NCBI RefSeq assembly: GCF_021298855.1 | Contig: NZ_JAJTHI010000022.1 | Coordinates: forward strand, 1-64,000 | Direction of reading: 5' to 3' | DNA from: Gemmatimonas sp. | GTDB lineage: Bacteria > Gemmatimonadota > Gemmatimonadetes > Gemmatimonadales > Gemmatimonadaceae | DNA: 64,000 bases | Shown: positions 16,693 to 26,973 of the stretch, in pieces | Numbering within the stretch: the stretch's first letter is position 1 | How the letters are laid out: every line of letters begins with the position of its first letter | The notes under the pieces: model-generated | What the model was told of the DNA's origin: nothing | The model's database searches: none | What the model saw: the letters and a program-made list of their open reading frames with translations, nothing else | Translations under genes and position numbers: made by a program

Positions 16693-17925
16693 TCAGCGGT
16701 CAGGAAACTCGGGGAGATCGCAGCGCAACGGCTGATCGGCCAACGCGCGCGCCGCGTCGCGAGCGAGGAGCTCGGGGGTCGGCGTGCGCGCATGAATGGG
16801 ACTCTGACGCTCCCGCAGGAATCCCGCCGGGCGCGCGTGAATCACCGCCTCGATCTCGGCGATCGCCGCCAGCGCGATGGAGGCCGGCGTCTCCCCCCCA
16901 AGATCGAGGCCGATGGGCGCGTGGAGCTTGTGTCGCTGACGCGCCGTGAGCGGCGTGCCGCGCAGGGCGAGCTGCTGGGTGGCCTGCTCGGTGAGCTGCG
17001 TGGCGCGCTGCCGAGAACCCAGCACCCCCACGTAGCCGAACGGCAGCGGGAGCGTGGCGGTGAGCCACGCCACGTCGACGTCGAAGATGTGCGTCAGCAA
17101 CGCAACGGCCGTGCGCTCGTCGTGCGGCAGTTGGGTCACCGCCTGCTGCACCGCCTCCATCTGTCCCACCCGACGCACCGCGACGCCCGCGGGCAGCTGC
17201 AGCCCGTCGAGCAGCGCCGGGCGGTGGTCGAGGACCGTGACCTGCCATCCCAACGTCGTGGCGATCTGCGCGAACGCCTCGGCGCCGCGCCCGGCCCCCA
17301 CGCAGTGCAGCGCGACCGGTGCCACCAACGGCTCCACGAACACGGTGACGTCATCGGCGATCGCCTGCAGCACGGCCTGCCCGGTACGCCGCGTCGCCTG
17401 CACCAGCGGCGCGATCTCGGCATTTGGAACAAGCCGCGACTCATCGTGGAGGCGATGCCACCGACCATTGCTCACGTCGCCGTCGAGCAGCGCGCAGGTG
17501 GCCCCACTTCCCCGGGCATCGAGGACGGTCACCACCGCGCCCCCCTGCCGGCGGTTTCGCACCGATTCGGCTTGTACCATCCAGCGCCAATCGGGGAGTG
17601 GCTCCAGCAACAGATGCGCGATGCCGTCGCACCGGGCGCCGAAGCCCCAGATTGTCTCGAGGTCAGCCCGCAAGTCGTACCTGAGGCGCAAGGCCCGCCC
17701 GCTGGCACACACCTCGCTGGCGCGCGCCGCGACATCGCCCTCCAGACAGCCGCCGCTCACAGCCCCCGCCAGCACCCGCGCCTCGGCGTCGACCAGCAAG
17801 CGCGCCCCAGGCTGTCGGTATGACGAGCCGTCCACCTGCACGAGGGTGGCGAGCGCCAGCGGGACGTCGGGCCGTGCCAGACGCGCGGCCTGGGCGGCAC
17901 GCGCAAGATCGACGAAGCCGGACAC
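16693..17925 (-). CDS. xdhC: XdhC family molybdenum-cofactor insertion/maturation protein
   Basis: 410 residues from GTG 17925, which has AGGAG seven bases upstream; the track start at 18138 adds a non-homologous Arg-rich leader. The XdhC/CoxI N-terminal domain contains VDGSSYRQPGARLLV and AVSGGCLEGDVA with the conserved Cys. A C-terminal Rossmann-like domain holds LHCVGAGRGAEAF, VGVLGSRQRATQL and APIGLDLGGETPASIA. XdhC binds molybdenum cofactor and promotes its sulfuration and insertion into xanthine-dehydrogenase-type enzymes. The probable client enzyme is encoded elsewhere. Confidence 0.88.
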   Translation of the reverse strand: MSGFVDLARAAQAARLARPDVPLALATLVQVDGSSYRQPGARLLVDAEARVLAGAVSGGCLEGDVAARASEVCASGRALRLRYDLRADLETIWGFGARCDGIAHLLLEPLPDWRWMVQAESVRNRRQGGAVVTVLDARGSGATCALLDGDVSNGRWHRLHDESRLVPNAEIAPLVQATRRTGQAVLQAIADDVTVFVEPLVAPVALHCVGAGRGAEAFAQIATTLGWQVTVLDHRPALLDGLQLPAGVAVRRVGQMEAVQQAVTQLPHDERTAVALLTHIFDVDVAWLTATLPLPFGYVGVLGSRQRATQLTEQATQQLALRGTPLTARQRHKLHAPIGLDLGGETPASIALAAIAEIEAVIHARPAGFLRERQSPIHARTPTPELLARDAARALADQPLRCDLPEFPDR

Positions 17926-18116
17926 GATCGCTCCTGGGGGGAAGGCAGGGATGACGGGCTGCCGCGCACAGCGGCACGCAACGGCGTACACCGATGGGCA
18001 AAGAATAGACCGCGCAGGACGGCTTCGCCAACGCCGCGTGCGCCGTGAAACCCCCGCGTTCCGGTTTCCGTTACGTCTCTCGGGTGGAGACCTAACGCTG
18101 TTCCACAATACGGCAA

Positions 18117-18150
18117 GCAAGTGCCTGCTTGCACGCAAGCATGTACTTGC
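18117..18150. promoter_or_regulatory. Probable TetR operator
   Basis: A 34-bp imperfect palindrome with arms of about 16 bases (CAAGTGCCTGCTTGC against GCAAGCATGTACTTG, 13 of 15 paired in the core) ends 13 bp before the tetR start codon. Position and symmetry fit autoregulation by the TetR protein and co-control of the downstream efflux operon. Confidence 0.7.
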
Positions 18151-18163
18151 ATAACGTGTCGGT

Positions 18164-18817
18164 ATGACTGAAGACCATCGGCAGCGGATCCTCCAGGCAG
18201 CGGGGCGCGTCTACACCCAGCATGGCTGGCGCGGGGCAACCACGCGCCGCATCGCCGAGGAGGCAGGCGTGAACGAAGTCACGCTGTTCCGGCACTTCGG
18301 TTCCAAGGACGCGCTGCTCGAGCAGATGATGCGCGACCTCGCGGCGGCCAAGGAGCAGGAGCGGCTCCCGGACGACCCGCGGGAGCCGGAGGCCGAGCTG
18401 TACGCCTGGGCGCGCGCGCATCACTCCGAGACCTGCGGCATGCGGCCGCTCATCCGGCAGATGATGTCCGACCTCGAGGAGCGGCCCGACCTCGCGCCGT
18501 GCGCCGTCAGTGGGCCGCACGGCGCAATGATGCAGCTGCGCCGCTACGTGCACCAGCTGTACGTGGCCGGCTACATCGATCACGACAAGGTGGCCACGCC
18601 CACCGAAATCGACGCGGCCGTCACGATGTTCATGGGCGCGGTCTTCGCCGACGGCATGAACCGCGACGTGATGCCCATGATGTTCACCCAGCCGGTGGAG
18701 GACTCGCTGCGTGCGTACGTACGCCTCTTCCTCCGCGGGTTGCATGTGTTGTCTCAACCGGCCGTACGCGCGCCGCTGATGGCGCCCGAGTCGACCCTTA
18801 CCGCGATCCCCGAATGA
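18164..18817 (+). CDS. TetR family transcriptional regulator
   Basis: 217 residues. The N-terminal helix-turn-helix reads RILQAAGRVYTQHGWRGATT then RRIAEEAGVNEVTLFRHFGS, a textbook TetR DNA-binding domain. The helical C-terminal ligand domain is unique to each subfamily, so the ligand cannot be predicted. A strong palindromic operator lies just upstream. The stop codon overlaps the start of the TolC-like gene (ATGATG), placing the regulator first in a four-gene efflux operon that it probably represses until substrate binds. Confidence 0.93.
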   Translation: MTEDHRQRILQAAGRVYTQHGWRGATTRRIAEEAGVNEVTLFRHFGSKDALLEQMMRDLAAAKEQERLPDDPREPEAELYAWARAHHSETCGMRPLIRQMMSDLEERPDLAPCAVSGPHGAMMQLRRYVHQLYVAGYIDHDKVATPTEIDAAVTMFMGAVFADGMNRDVMPMMFTQPVEDSLRAYVRLFLRGLHVLSQPAVRAPLMAPESTLTAIPE

Positions 18818-20370
18818 TGGTGACTCTCCGTGTCCGCGCGCATCGCGCGGCACTTGCTCCCTTGGCGGTGGCCGCCCTGCTGGCTGCGGCGTCGCCGTTG
18901 TCGGCGCAGCGGCCAACAGCCGCCCCGCGACCACTCTCGCTGACTGACGCCCTGCGCCTGGCCGGGGCCACGAGCGAAGCCGTGGAACTTGCCCGTGCCG
19001 GCGCGCAGCGCGCGCGTGGCCAGCAGGCGCAGGCGCGCTCTGCCGGGTTGCCGCAAGTGAACACCACCTTGAACTGGCAGCGGCAGCTGCAGAACCAGTT
19101 CGCCGCCGTGGCCAATCGTGGTGGAGGGGGCGGGGCTGGTACCGGGGGAGGGGCCGACTCGTCGCAGGCGGACAATCCCATCACCCGCATCTTCGCGTCG
19201 CCGTACAACTTCAATTTCGGGCTCATTGCTTCGCAGCCGCTCTACACGGGCGGACGCGTCGCCGCCGGCATGCGCGGCGCGCGCTATGCACGCGAGTCGG
19301 CCGACCTTGCGATAACCAGCGCCGAAGCACAGGTACAGCTCGATGTCACGTCGGCCTACTACGATGCGCTGCTTGCCGAGCGGCTGGCCATCATTGCCGA
19401 CTCGGCCTTCGTCCAGGCTGAGCGGACCCTGCGGCAGGTGCAGCTCACCCGCAATGTGGGGTCCACGTCGGAGTTCGAGCTCATTCGTGCGCGCGTGACA
19501 CGCGACAACCAGCGTCCGGCGCTGCTGCAGGCGCGGACCACGCGCGAAACGGCCCTCATTCGGCTGCGGCAACTGCTCGACTTGCCTGCCGATCAGCCGC
19601 TCCAGCTCACCGACAGCATCGCGGAACTGCCCGTGCCAGCGTCCGCCCCGGCTGGCGCCATCGCGACCATCAATGTGAACGCCGACTCGGTGCTGGCCGC
19701 GGACCCGCGTGTGCAGGGCGAGGTGTCGCGGCTGGTGGCCGCCAGCGATACCGCGGCGCGCGCACGCGCCGCCGTGCGTCAGGCCGCTTACGGGGTGAAT
19801 GTGGCCGAGCAGCAGTTGCGTGCCACCAAGGCGCAGCGTCTGCCGCAGCTCTCGGCCACGACCAACTACCAGCGACTGGCGCCGACGCCCACCGTCCTGC
19901 CGCGCAGCCTCTCCGACTTCCTCCCCAACTGGACCGTGGGTATCGGGCTGTCCTATCCGCTCTTCACCGGCGGCAACGTGCGCGGGCAGATCACCGCCGC
20001 AGAGGCCGGCGTGGTGGAAGCACGACAGCGCCTCAAGCAGGCCGAAGAAGGCGCCACGCTCGATGCGCGTCTGGCCGCCCTGCAGCTCACCGAAGCGGAG
20101 ACCAACTGGCAGGCCAGCATCGGCACGGCGGAGCAGGCCCAGCGTGCCTACGCCATTGCCGAGGTGCGCTTCCGCGAAGGCATCTCCACGCAACTCGAAC
20201 TGTCGGAAACCCGTGTGCAGCTGCAGCAGGCGCTCGCCAACCGGGCGCGGGCTGCGCGCGACCTGCAAGTGGCCCGCAAGCGCCTTGAACTTCTCCCGTA
20301 TCTCCCGTTGTCGGCTGGCGGCGCGTCCGTTCCGATGTCGGCTTCCATGAACATGGGTATCTCCCGATGA
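18814..20370 (+). CDS. TolC family outer-membrane efflux protein
   Basis: 518 residues from ATG 18814, overlapping tetR by 4 bp; the track ORF beginning at 18499 merely extends upstream in frame. A signal peptide ends near SPLSAQR. Two homologous OEP halves follow, with long helices such as SAEAQVQLDVTSAYYDALLAE and the repeat-like NVAEQQLRATKAQRLPQL. A Gly-rich, Ser-containing insertion lies around residues 100-125. The protein forms the outer-membrane channel of the efflux pump and overlaps the adaptor gene by 4 bp. Confidence 0.92.
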   Translation: MMVTLRVRAHRAALAPLAVAALLAAASPLSAQRPTAAPRPLSLTDALRLAGATSEAVELARAGAQRARGQQAQARSAGLPQVNTTLNWQRQLQNQFAAVANRGGGGGAGTGGGADSSQADNPITRIFASPYNFNFGLIASQPLYTGGRVAAGMRGARYARESADLAITSAEAQVQLDVTSAYYDALLAERLAIIADSAFVQAERTLRQVQLTRNVGSTSEFELIRARVTRDNQRPALLQARTTRETALIRLRQLLDLPADQPLQLTDSIAELPVPASAPAGAIATINVNADSVLAADPRVQGEVSRLVAASDTAARARAAVRQAAYGVNVAEQQLRATKAQRLPQLSATTNYQRLAPTPTVLPRSLSDFLPNWTVGIGLSYPLFTGGNVRGQITAAEAGVVEARQRLKQAEEGATLDARLAALQLTEAETNWQASIGTAEQAQRAYAIAEVRFREGISTQLELSETRVQLQQALANRARAARDLQVARKRLELLPYLPLSAGGASVPMSASMNMGISR

Positions 20371-21554
20371 CCACCGCTTCGCGCCGATCGGCGCATTACA
20401 CGATGCTCGCCGTCACGACGCTGTCGCTCGCTCCGCTCGCTGCCTGCGGCAGCAAGGCGGAGGCACCCGCCGACCAGGCGGCCGCCGTCCAGACCATCGG
20501 TCCCGACAACATGGCCGTGGCCATCTCCGACACGCTGAGCAGCGGCCCCAGTATCTCGGGTACGCTCGCGGCCGACCGTGAGGCGCGGCTGCGCGCCGAG
20601 GTGGCCGGCGCCGTGCTGCAGACATACGCCGACGCCGGGCAGCGCGTGAACGCGGGCACGGTGCTCGCCCGCATCGACGACTCCGCGGTGCGTGATGCCG
20701 CCCTGTCCGCGCGTTCGGGCGTGACGCAGGCCTCGGTCGCGGCGCAGCAGGCCGAACGCGAACTGCAGCGCGCCCGCACGCTCGCGGCGGCGGGAGCCAT
20801 CGCCGACCGTGACGTGGAGGGCGCCGAGCGCGCCAACCTCTCGGCGCAGGCCGGGCTCGCCGAGGCACAGGCGCGGCTCTCATCGGCGGAAAAGAATCTG
20901 CGCAACACGGTTGTGCGTGCCCCCTTCGCCGGCATCGTCGCGGAGAAGGCGGTGAGCCCGGGCGACATCGTGACGCCGGGGAGCGCGATGTTCACGGTGA
21001 TCGATCCGCGCAGCCTGCGCGTGGAGGCCTCGGTGCCCGCCGTATCCCTTGGCGAGGTCCGGGTGGGCGCCCCGGTCACCTTCACGGTGAACGGCGCCGA
21101 TCGCGCGCTCACGGGGCGCGTCACGCGCATCGCGCCCATGGTGAACGCGCAGACCAAGCAGGTGGCCATTCAGGCCTCCGTGCCCAACAACGCCGGGGTG
21201 CTGGTGGCGGGCCTCTTCGTCGAAGGCCGCGTCTCGTCGCAGAAGCGCGTCGGGGTGCTCGTCCCGGAGCAGGCCGTGGACCAGACCGGCATCACGCCCA
21301 GCGTGATGCGCCTCAAGGGCGGCAAGGTGGAAAAGGTGGACGTACTGCTCGGCTTGCGTGACGAGGTGGCCGAGCGGGTAGAAGTGACCACCGGGCTGGC
21401 CAGCGGCGACACGGTGCTGCTGGGTGCCGCGCGCGGCATCTCGGTGGGCGTGCCCGTCACGGTGTCGGCGCCGAGCGACGCGCCGGGCCAGCGGGCGACC
21501 ACCAGGGGCATCGCGCCGGCGACCGACTCGGCCCGGCCGATCTCGAAGAACTGA
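20367..21554 (+). CDS. RND efflux periplasmic adaptor (membrane fusion protein), lipoprotein
   Basis: 395 residues. The N-terminus carries a lipobox (LAAC at about residues 23-26). Next come the biotinyl-lipoyl half motif (VLQTYADAGQRVNAGTVLARID), a helical hairpin rich in Ala/Glu, the second lipoyl half (VVRAPFAGIVAEKAVSPGDIV), a beta-barrel domain and a membrane-proximal domain. It links the inner-membrane RND pump to TolC. It overlaps the TolC gene by 4 bp (ATGA) and lies 40 bp before the pump gene. Confidence 0.93.
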   Translation: MTTASRRSAHYTMLAVTTLSLAPLAACGSKAEAPADQAAAVQTIGPDNMAVAISDTLSSGPSISGTLAADREARLRAEVAGAVLQTYADAGQRVNAGTVLARIDDSAVRDAALSARSGVTQASVAAQQAERELQRARTLAAAGAIADRDVEGAERANLSAQAGLAEAQARLSSAEKNLRNTVVRAPFAGIVAEKAVSPGDIVTPGSAMFTVIDPRSLRVEASVPAVSLGEVRVGAPVTFTVNGADRALTGRVTRIAPMVNAQTKQVAIQASVPNNAGVLVAGLFVEGRVSSQKRVGVLVPEQAVDQTGITPSVMRLKGGKVEKVDVLLGLRDEVAERVEVTTGLASGDTVLLGAARGISVGVPVTVSAPSDAPGQRATTRGIAPATDSARPISKN

Positions 21555-21594
21555 GCACCCTCCGCGACTCTCCGCAGCTCATCCCAAGGCACCC

Positions 21595-24500
21595 ATGTTC
21601 ATTTCCGATTTCGCGATCAAGCGGCCACTGATCACCGTGGTGGCCATGCTGGCCCTCGTGGGGTTCGGGCTGGTCGCGCTGTTCCAGCTGCAGACCGACG
21701 AGTTCCCCGAGGTGCAGCCGCCGGTCGTGCTCACGACGGTCATCTATCCCGGCGCCTCGCCGGAGCAGGTGGAACGTGAGGTCCTCGAGCCGATCGAGGA
21801 AGCCATCCAGTCCATCTCCGGCGTGAAGAAGATGGAGGGCGAGGCGCGCGACGGCTTTGCGCAGATCATCACCACCTTCGTGTACTCGAAGGATCTGCAG
21901 GAGGCCTCGCAGGAGATCCGCGACGCCATCGGCACCAAGCGACAGGACCTGCCGCAGGAAATCGAAGAACCGATCCTGCGCAAGTTCAATCCCACGGACG
22001 CTCCCATCGTGACGCTGGGGCTCTCGTCCACCACGCTGTCACCCGCGCAGCTCACGCTGCTGGCCGACCCCGGCATCACGCGGGAACTGCGCGCCATTCC
22101 CGGCGTGGCCGACGTGTCGGTGACCGGTTCGGTGAAGCGGGAACTCACCGTCAATCTCGACCCGCAGCGGCTGCTGTCGGCCGGGATCTCGGTGCCGCAG
22201 GTGGTGTTGGCGCTGCAGCAGGGAAACCTCGCGGTGCCGGTGGGACGGGTGAACGGCGCGCTGGATGAGCGCACCATCCGCCTGCGCGGTCGCCTCGATG
22301 GTCCGCAGGACTTCATGGCCCTCGTGGTCGCCGAGAAGGGCGGGCGGGTCGTGCGCCTCGGCGACGTGGCAACGGCCGAGGACGGGATCGAGGAGCAGCG
22401 GACGCTCGCGCTCTACAACGGCAAGGATGCCGTCGGCATCGAGATCAAGAAGACCAAGGGGTACAGCACCACCGCGGTCGCCGAAGCGATTCTCGCGAAG
22501 GTGGGCACCCTGGAGAAGGTCATGGCGCAGCAGGGTGCCACGCTGGCCGTGATCAAGAACAAGGGGCAGCGTGTCACCAACTCCGTGAACAACGTGCAGA
22601 GCGCCCTCATCGAAGGGGCCGTGCTCACGGTGCTCGTGGTGTTCCTGTTCCTCAACTCGTGGCGCTCCACGGTCATTACGGGGCTTGCCCTGCCGGTGTC
22701 GGTGCTGGCCAGCTTCGTGGCGGTGTGGGCCTTCGGCTTCACGCTCAACACGATGTCGCTGCTCGGGCTGTCGCTCGCCATCGGCATTCTCATCGACGAC
22801 GCCATCGTCGTGCGAGAGAACATCGTGCGGCACGTGGAGATGGGGAAGGATCATTACACCGCCGCGCGGGAGGGCACCGACGAAATCGGCCTCGCGGTGG
22901 CCGCGACCACGTTCTCCATCGTGGCGGTGTTCGTCCCCATCGCCTTCCTCGAAGGAGAGTCGGGGCAATGGTTCAAGCCGTTCGCGCTCACCATCGCCTG
23001 TTCGGTGCTCGTGTCGCTCTTCGTGTCCTTCTCGCTCGACCCCATGCTGTCGGCCTACTGGCCCGATCCGCATCTCGAGGAGCACCAGAAGAGCTGGATC
23101 ACGAAGCAGCTGGACAAGTTCAACCACTGGTTCAACGGTCTGGCCGCCGGCTATCGGCGCCTCATCGGCTGGGCCCTCGATCATCCCAAGAGCATGGTGT
23201 CGCTGGCGGTGGGGACCTTCCTGTTTGCCCTCGCCATGCCGGCGCTCGGTTTCGTGGGGGGCGGCTTCTTCCCGCTCGAGGACAACGCCGAACTCAACAT
23301 GACGGTGGAAACCCCGCCGGGCGCCAACGTGGACTACCTGCGGCAGAAGGTCTCGGAGGCCATTCGCCTGGCCGATCCGTCCCGGCATCCGGAAGTGCTG
23401 TACAGCTTCGTGACGGCCGGCGGGGCGAGCGGCGCCGTGGACAAGGCCAGCGTGTATCTCAAGCTCCGTCCCAAGGGCGAGCGCCTCAAGGACGGACAGC
23501 TCTCGGCCGAGGCGCTGGGCGACGTGATGCGCAAGGAAGTGGCGGGGATCGGCGGTGCGTCCGTCTCGCTGTACACCAACGACTTCGCGGGCCAGCAGAA
23601 GCAGATCTCGCTGGAGCTGCGCGGCAACAACAAGGACGCGCTGCAGAAGACCGCCGATCAATACCTGGCGGTCATGAAGGGAACCCCGGGGGCGGTCGAC
23701 GTGGCGCTCAGCACCAAGGGGCAGAAGCCGGAACTCACCGTGCAGGTGGATCGCGGCCTCGCCGGCGCCCTGGGCGTGAGTGTGGGGCAGGTGGCCACCG
23801 CCATTCGTCCGGCGTTCGCCGGCCTCGATGCCGGTGACTGGGTGGATCCCACCAACGAAACGCGCAAGGTCATGGTGCGGCTCGCCCCGGAAGCGCGTGC
23901 GCGTGGCGCCGATCTCGCGCAGTTGCCGATTGCCGTGGGGCAGGGGGCCAATGGGGCGCTCATTCCGCTGCAGCAGGTGGCGCGCATCAAGAGCGAACTC
24001 GGGCCGGCCATCGTGAACCACCTCAATCGCGACAACGTGATCAAGGTGGAGGCGAACATCGCCGGGCGTTCGCTCAGCGAAGTGCAGGCCGACATCGAGA
24101 AGGGGCTGGCGAACATCACCCTGCCGCCGGGCATCTCGGTGTCGAGCGGAGGCCAGGTGGAGCAGCAGCAGGAGGTCTTCAGCAGCATCTTCATCGCGCT
24201 TGGCGTGGCGGTGACGCTCATGTACCTCATTCTGGTGGTGCAGTTCGGCTCCTTTCTGGATCCGATCTCCATCCTCATTTCCCTGCCGCTCTCGCTCATC
24301 GGCGTCATGGGAGCGCTGGCGCTCACCGGCAACACGATCAACCTCATGAGCCTCATCGGGGTGATCCTGTTGTGCGGCATCGTGGCCAAGAACGCCATCC
24401 TGCTCATCGACTTCGCCAAGTGGGCGCGCGAAAAGAACGGCATGCCCCTGCGCGAGGCACTCATCGAGGCAGGCGCCATTCGGCTGCGCCCCATCCTCAT

Positions 24501-24759
24501 GACGACCTTCGCGCTCATCGCCGGCATGGTACCGGTCGCACTGGGACGGGGAGAAGGCGCGCAATTCCGTGCCCCACTGGGGGTCGCCGTGATCGGCGGC
24601 GTGATCACCAGCACCGTGCTCACGCTGCTCGTGATCCCCACCTTCTACGAGATCTTCGATCGCTGGCGCACGCGCCTGTCGCGCATGGTCGGGCTCACGC
24701 CGCCACGCACCGGGGAGTTCCGCACCTTCGAAATGCCGGTGCCCGAAGCCGGTGACTGA
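21595..24759 (+). CDS. RND family efflux transporter, inner-membrane pump
   Basis: 1054 residues from ATG 21595 with AAGG upstream; the N-terminus [19 protein letters not shown] is standard for the family, so the track start at 21424 is rejected. There are twelve membrane helices and two large periplasmic loops. [21 protein letters not shown] contains the conserved paired acidic residues of helix 4, and [20 protein letters not shown] gives the helix 10 Lys. It pumps hydrophobic substrates out using the proton gradient, together with the two preceding genes. Substrate specificity cannot be read from sequence. Confidence 0.95.
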   Translation: MFISDFAIKRPLITVVAMLALVGFGLVALFQLQTDEFPEVQPPVVLTTVIYPGASPEQVEREVLEPIEEAIQSISGVKKMEGEARDGFAQIITTFVYSKDLQEASQEIRDAIGTKRQDLPQEIEEPILRKFNPTDAPIVTLGLSSTTLSPAQLTLLADPGITRELRAIPGVADVSVTGSVKRELTVNLDPQRLLSAGISVPQVVLALQQGNLAVPVGRVNGALDERTIRLRGRLDGPQDFMALVVAEKGGRVVRLGDVATAEDGIEEQRTLALYNGKDAVGIEIKKTKGYSTTAVAEAILAKVGTLEKVMAQQGATLAVIKNKGQRVTNSVNNVQSALIEGAVLTVLVVFLFLNSWRSTVITGLALPVSVLASFVAVWAFGFTLNTMSLLGLSLAIGILIDDAIVVRENIVRHVEMGKDHYTAAREGTDEIGLAVAATTFSIVAVFVPIAFLEGESGQWFKPFALTIACSVLVSLFVSFSLDPMLSAYWPDPHLEEHQKSWITKQLDKFNHWFNGLAAGYRRLIGWALDHPKSMVSLAVGTFLFALAMPALGFVGGGFFPLEDNAELNMTVETPPGANVDYLRQKVSEAIRLADPSRHPEVLYSFVTAGGASGAVDKASVYLKLRPKGERLKDGQLSAEALGDVMRKEVAGIGGASVSLYTNDFAGQQKQISLELRGNNKDALQKTADQYLAVMKGTPGAVDVALSTKGQKPELTVQVDRGLAGALGVSVGQVATAIRPAFAGLDAGDWVDPTNETRKVMVRLAPEARARGADLAQLPIAVGQGANGALIPLQQVARIKSELGPAIVNHLNRDNVIKVEANIAGRSLSEVQADIEKGLANITLPPGISVSSGGQVEQQQEVFSSIFIALGVAVTLMYLILVVQFGSFLDPISILISLPLSLIGVMGALALTGNTINLMSLIGVILLCGIVAKNAILLIDFAKWAREKNGMPLREALIEAGAIRLRPILMTTFALIAGMVPVALGRGEGAQFRAPLGVAVIGGVITSTVLTLLVIPTFYEIFDRWRTRLSRMVGLTPPRTGEFRTFEMPVPEAGD

Positions 24760-24798
24760 CTCGAGGGCCACGGCGTGACGAGAGCAGACCGGTGCGCG

Positions 24799-24805
24799 TT
24801 AGATT
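24799..24805 (+). promoter_or_regulatory. Candidate -10 element for the DedA gene
   Basis: TTAGATT lies 8 bp before the ATG at 24814, with a weak -35-like GTGACG about 18 bp upstream. If used, transcription would start almost at the start codon and give a leaderless or nearly leaderless message. Confidence 0.35.
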
Positions 24806-24813
24806 AGCAACGT

Positions 24814-25467
24814 ATGCGCGTGCCGGTTTCTCTCCTCGTTGCTGAAGCCTCCTGGCTTTCCATGCTGACCGACGCGCCGTGGACGTACATCGTCCTCGGC
24901 GCGTCGGCGATTCTCACGGAGGAGTTGGCGCCGATCTTCGGTGGCATCGCCGTGCACGAGAAGGAACTGCGCCTCGTGCCGCTGCTCCTGGCGATCACGC
25001 TGGGCGGATGGATTGCCACCGCGCTGCTGTACACGGTCGGGCGCCTCAAGTGGGAGGCCATTCGGCGACGCTTTCCGCGCACACGCGCCACCGGTACCGT
25101 GGCACTGCGCGTGGTACGCCGCAATCCGGTCACCGCGTCGTTCCTGGTTCGCTTCGCCTTCGGGCTGCGCATCGTGCTGCCCATGGCGTGCGGGGCGGCG
25201 CGCATGCCCCTGTACCTGTATCTCCCGATATCACTGCTCGGGTCCATCGCCTGGACCGCGGTGTTCACCGCCGTGGGCTATGTGGCCGGGGAAGCGGCTG
25301 TGCAGGCCATTGGGCATCTCAGCAAGGTGGGCGAGATCGTCGGCGCGGTGATCGTGACCGTGGCCGTCTTCGCCTTCCTGCGCTGGCAGCGCCGGCGGCG
25401 AGAGCGGAAGGCCGAGCGGCGCGCCATGGTACAGCGCGCGCTCGACGCGTCCCGCCACGACGCGTAG
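24814..25467 (+). CDS. DedA/SNARE-associated (VTT) family membrane protein
   Basis: 217 residues with about five hydrophobic segments. The conserved core matches DedA/VTT proteins: an acidic EELAPIFGG segment in the first half and FLVRFAFGLRIVLPMACGAA followed by LLGSIAWTAVFTAVGYVAG. DedA proteins are inner-membrane lipid or undecaprenyl-phosphate transporters needed for envelope integrity. The C-terminal tail is strongly basic (RWQRRRRERKAERR). It stands alone, convergent with the decarboxylase gene 12 bp downstream. Confidence 0.85.
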   Translation: MRVPVSLLVAEASWLSMLTDAPWTYIVLGASAILTEELAPIFGGIAVHEKELRLVPLLLAITLGGWIATALLYTVGRLKWEAIRRRFPRTRATGTVALRVVRRNPVTASFLVRFAFGLRIVLPMACGAARMPLYLYLPISLLGSIAWTAVFTAVGYVAGEAAVQAIGHLSKVGEIVGAVIVTVAVFAFLRWQRRRRERKAERRAMVQRALDASRHDA

Positions 25468-25479
25468 CGCCACAGGGCG

Positions 25480-26937
25480 CTATGCGCCCCCTTCGATTTC
25501 CGCGGCTGCGGCCCGCAGCTCGCGCCACGCCAGCGCGATGTGCTGGCGATCGGTGCGGATGTTGCCAATGGCCAGACGCAACGTGTACTGCTCGCCAAGC
25601 TTGGTGTGTGACAGGTAGACCGCTCCGCGCGCGTTGACCCGTTCCATGATGCGGGCGTTGAGCCCGGCGATCGCCGCTTCGTCGGCACCGGGTGGCACGC
25701 GCCGAAAGCAGACCAGCGACAACGTCACCGGGGCCATCAGCTCCCAGCCACCCTCGAAGTGCACCATGCCGGCGAACTCGCGCGCCAGCTCGCACTGGTG
25801 CCGGATCCGCTCGGCGAGTCCGTCGCGGCCGTAGGCCCGCAGCACCATCCACAGCTTGAGTGAGCGGAAGCGCCGCCCCAACTGTATGCCATAGTCCATC
25901 AGGTTCACGGTCTCACTCGTCGTGGCGGTGACGAGATACTCCGGCAACAGCGCGAACGCCTGCTTGAGGGACTGTGGATCGCGCGTGTACAGCACCGAGC
26001 AGTCCATCGGGGTGAACAGCCACTTGTGCGGGTTCACCACCAGCGAGTCGGCGCCGTCCACACCGTCGAGCACATAGCGCAGCTCCGGCACGATGGCGGC
26101 CACGCCGGCGTAGGCAGCGTCCACATGCACCCAGCACCCGAAGCGCCGGGCCGTGCGTACCACCTCGGGCACCGGATCGATGCTGGTCATGCCGGTGGTC
26201 CCCACACAGGGCACCACGGCCATGGGGCGATAGCCGGCCGCCACGTCGGCCGCGAGCGCCGCCTCCAGGGCGTCGGCACGCAGGCGGAACTGTGTGTCGG
26301 TGGCGATCTTGACCAGGTTGTCGTGCCCGAGCCCCAGCGCGATGACCGCCTTGTCGATCGACGAGTGCGCGTGCTCGCTGCAGTAAACCCGCAGGCGCGG
26401 CAGGTCGGAGCGGGCCGCCATGCCTTTGCTGCGCACGTCCAGGCCGGTGCGTTCCCGGGCCGCCGCCAGTGCGTAGAAGGTGCTCACGCTCGCCGTGTCG
26501 GTGATCTCACCGAACCACCCGTCGCCCAACCCCATGAGCTGCCGCAGCCAGTCGAGTGTGACCTGCTCGAGCTCCGTGACGGCCGGACTGGTGATCCAGA
26601 GCATACCGTTGGCGTTCAGGCCGGCGGCCAGCAGTTCGCCAAGGATACCCGGGTACGCGCCCGAGTTGGCGAAGTAGGCGAAGAACGCCGGGTGATTCCA
26701 ATGGGTGATACCGGGGACGATGGTGCTGATGAAGTCGCGCAGCATCGCCTCGAGTGGCTCCCCACGCACGGGAGGCGATGGGGGGAGCGCCTCCCGGATG
26801 TCGCCGGGGCGCACGCGGCTGCGCACCGGATACTGACCGCTCGATTCGAGGTACTCGGCAATCCATTCGATCGCGGCGTGGGCGGCGGTGCGAAACTCCG
26901 CGGGGGACAGGTCCCCGGTCAGTGGTGGCGTGGACAT
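25480..26937 (-). CDS. Pyridoxal-dependent group II decarboxylase (aromatic-L-amino-acid type)
   Basis: 485 residues, the typical length. Family features are the N-terminal DFISTIVPGITHWNHPAFFA, TDTASVSTFYALAAARER for cofactor phosphate binding, HVDAAYAG with the PLP-ring Asp, and NPHKWLFTPMDC with the Schiff-base Lys. The sequence best fits the aromatic-amino-acid/tyrosine decarboxylase branch rather than glutamate decarboxylase; the substrate is not certain. No transporter or amine-using gene is adjacent. A TAAGTT hexamer five bases before the ATG suggests a nearly leaderless message. Confidence 0.92.
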   Translation of the reverse strand: MSTPPLTGDLSPAEFRTAAHAAIEWIAEYLESSGQYPVRSRVRPGDIREALPPSPPVRGEPLEAMLRDFISTIVPGITHWNHPAFFAYFANSGAYPGILGELLAAGLNANGMLWITSPAVTELEQVTLDWLRQLMGLGDGWFGEITDTASVSTFYALAAARERTGLDVRSKGMAARSDLPRLRVYCSEHAHSSIDKAVIALGLGHDNLVKIATDTQFRLRADALEAALAADVAAGYRPMAVVPCVGTTGMTSIDPVPEVVRTARRFGCWVHVDAAYAGVAAIVPELRYVLDGVDGADSLVVNPHKWLFTPMDCSVLYTRDPQSLKQAFALLPEYLVTATTSETVNLMDYGIQLGRRFRSLKLWMVLRAYGRDGLAERIRHQCELAREFAGMVHFEGGWELMAPVTLSLVCFRRVPPGADEAAIAGLNARIMERVNARGAVYLSHTKLGEQYTLRLAIGNIRTDRQHIALAWRELRAAAAEIEGGA

Positions 26938-26942
26938 GCCTC

Positions 26943-26948
26943 AACTTA
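26943..26948 (-). promoter_or_regulatory. Candidate -10 element for the decarboxylase gene
   Basis: Reads TAAGTT on the minus strand, five bases before the decarboxylase ATG at 26937. No clear -35 box was found; the upstream side enters the inverted-repeat region. Confidence 0.3.
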
Positions 26949-26973
26949 GCAGGAACTGCCCGGATTCATCGGA

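Noticed and set aside
22039-24771. 910-codon minus-strand ORF
   Set aside because: Full antisense shadow of the RND pump; His/Arg/Glu-rich with no domain.
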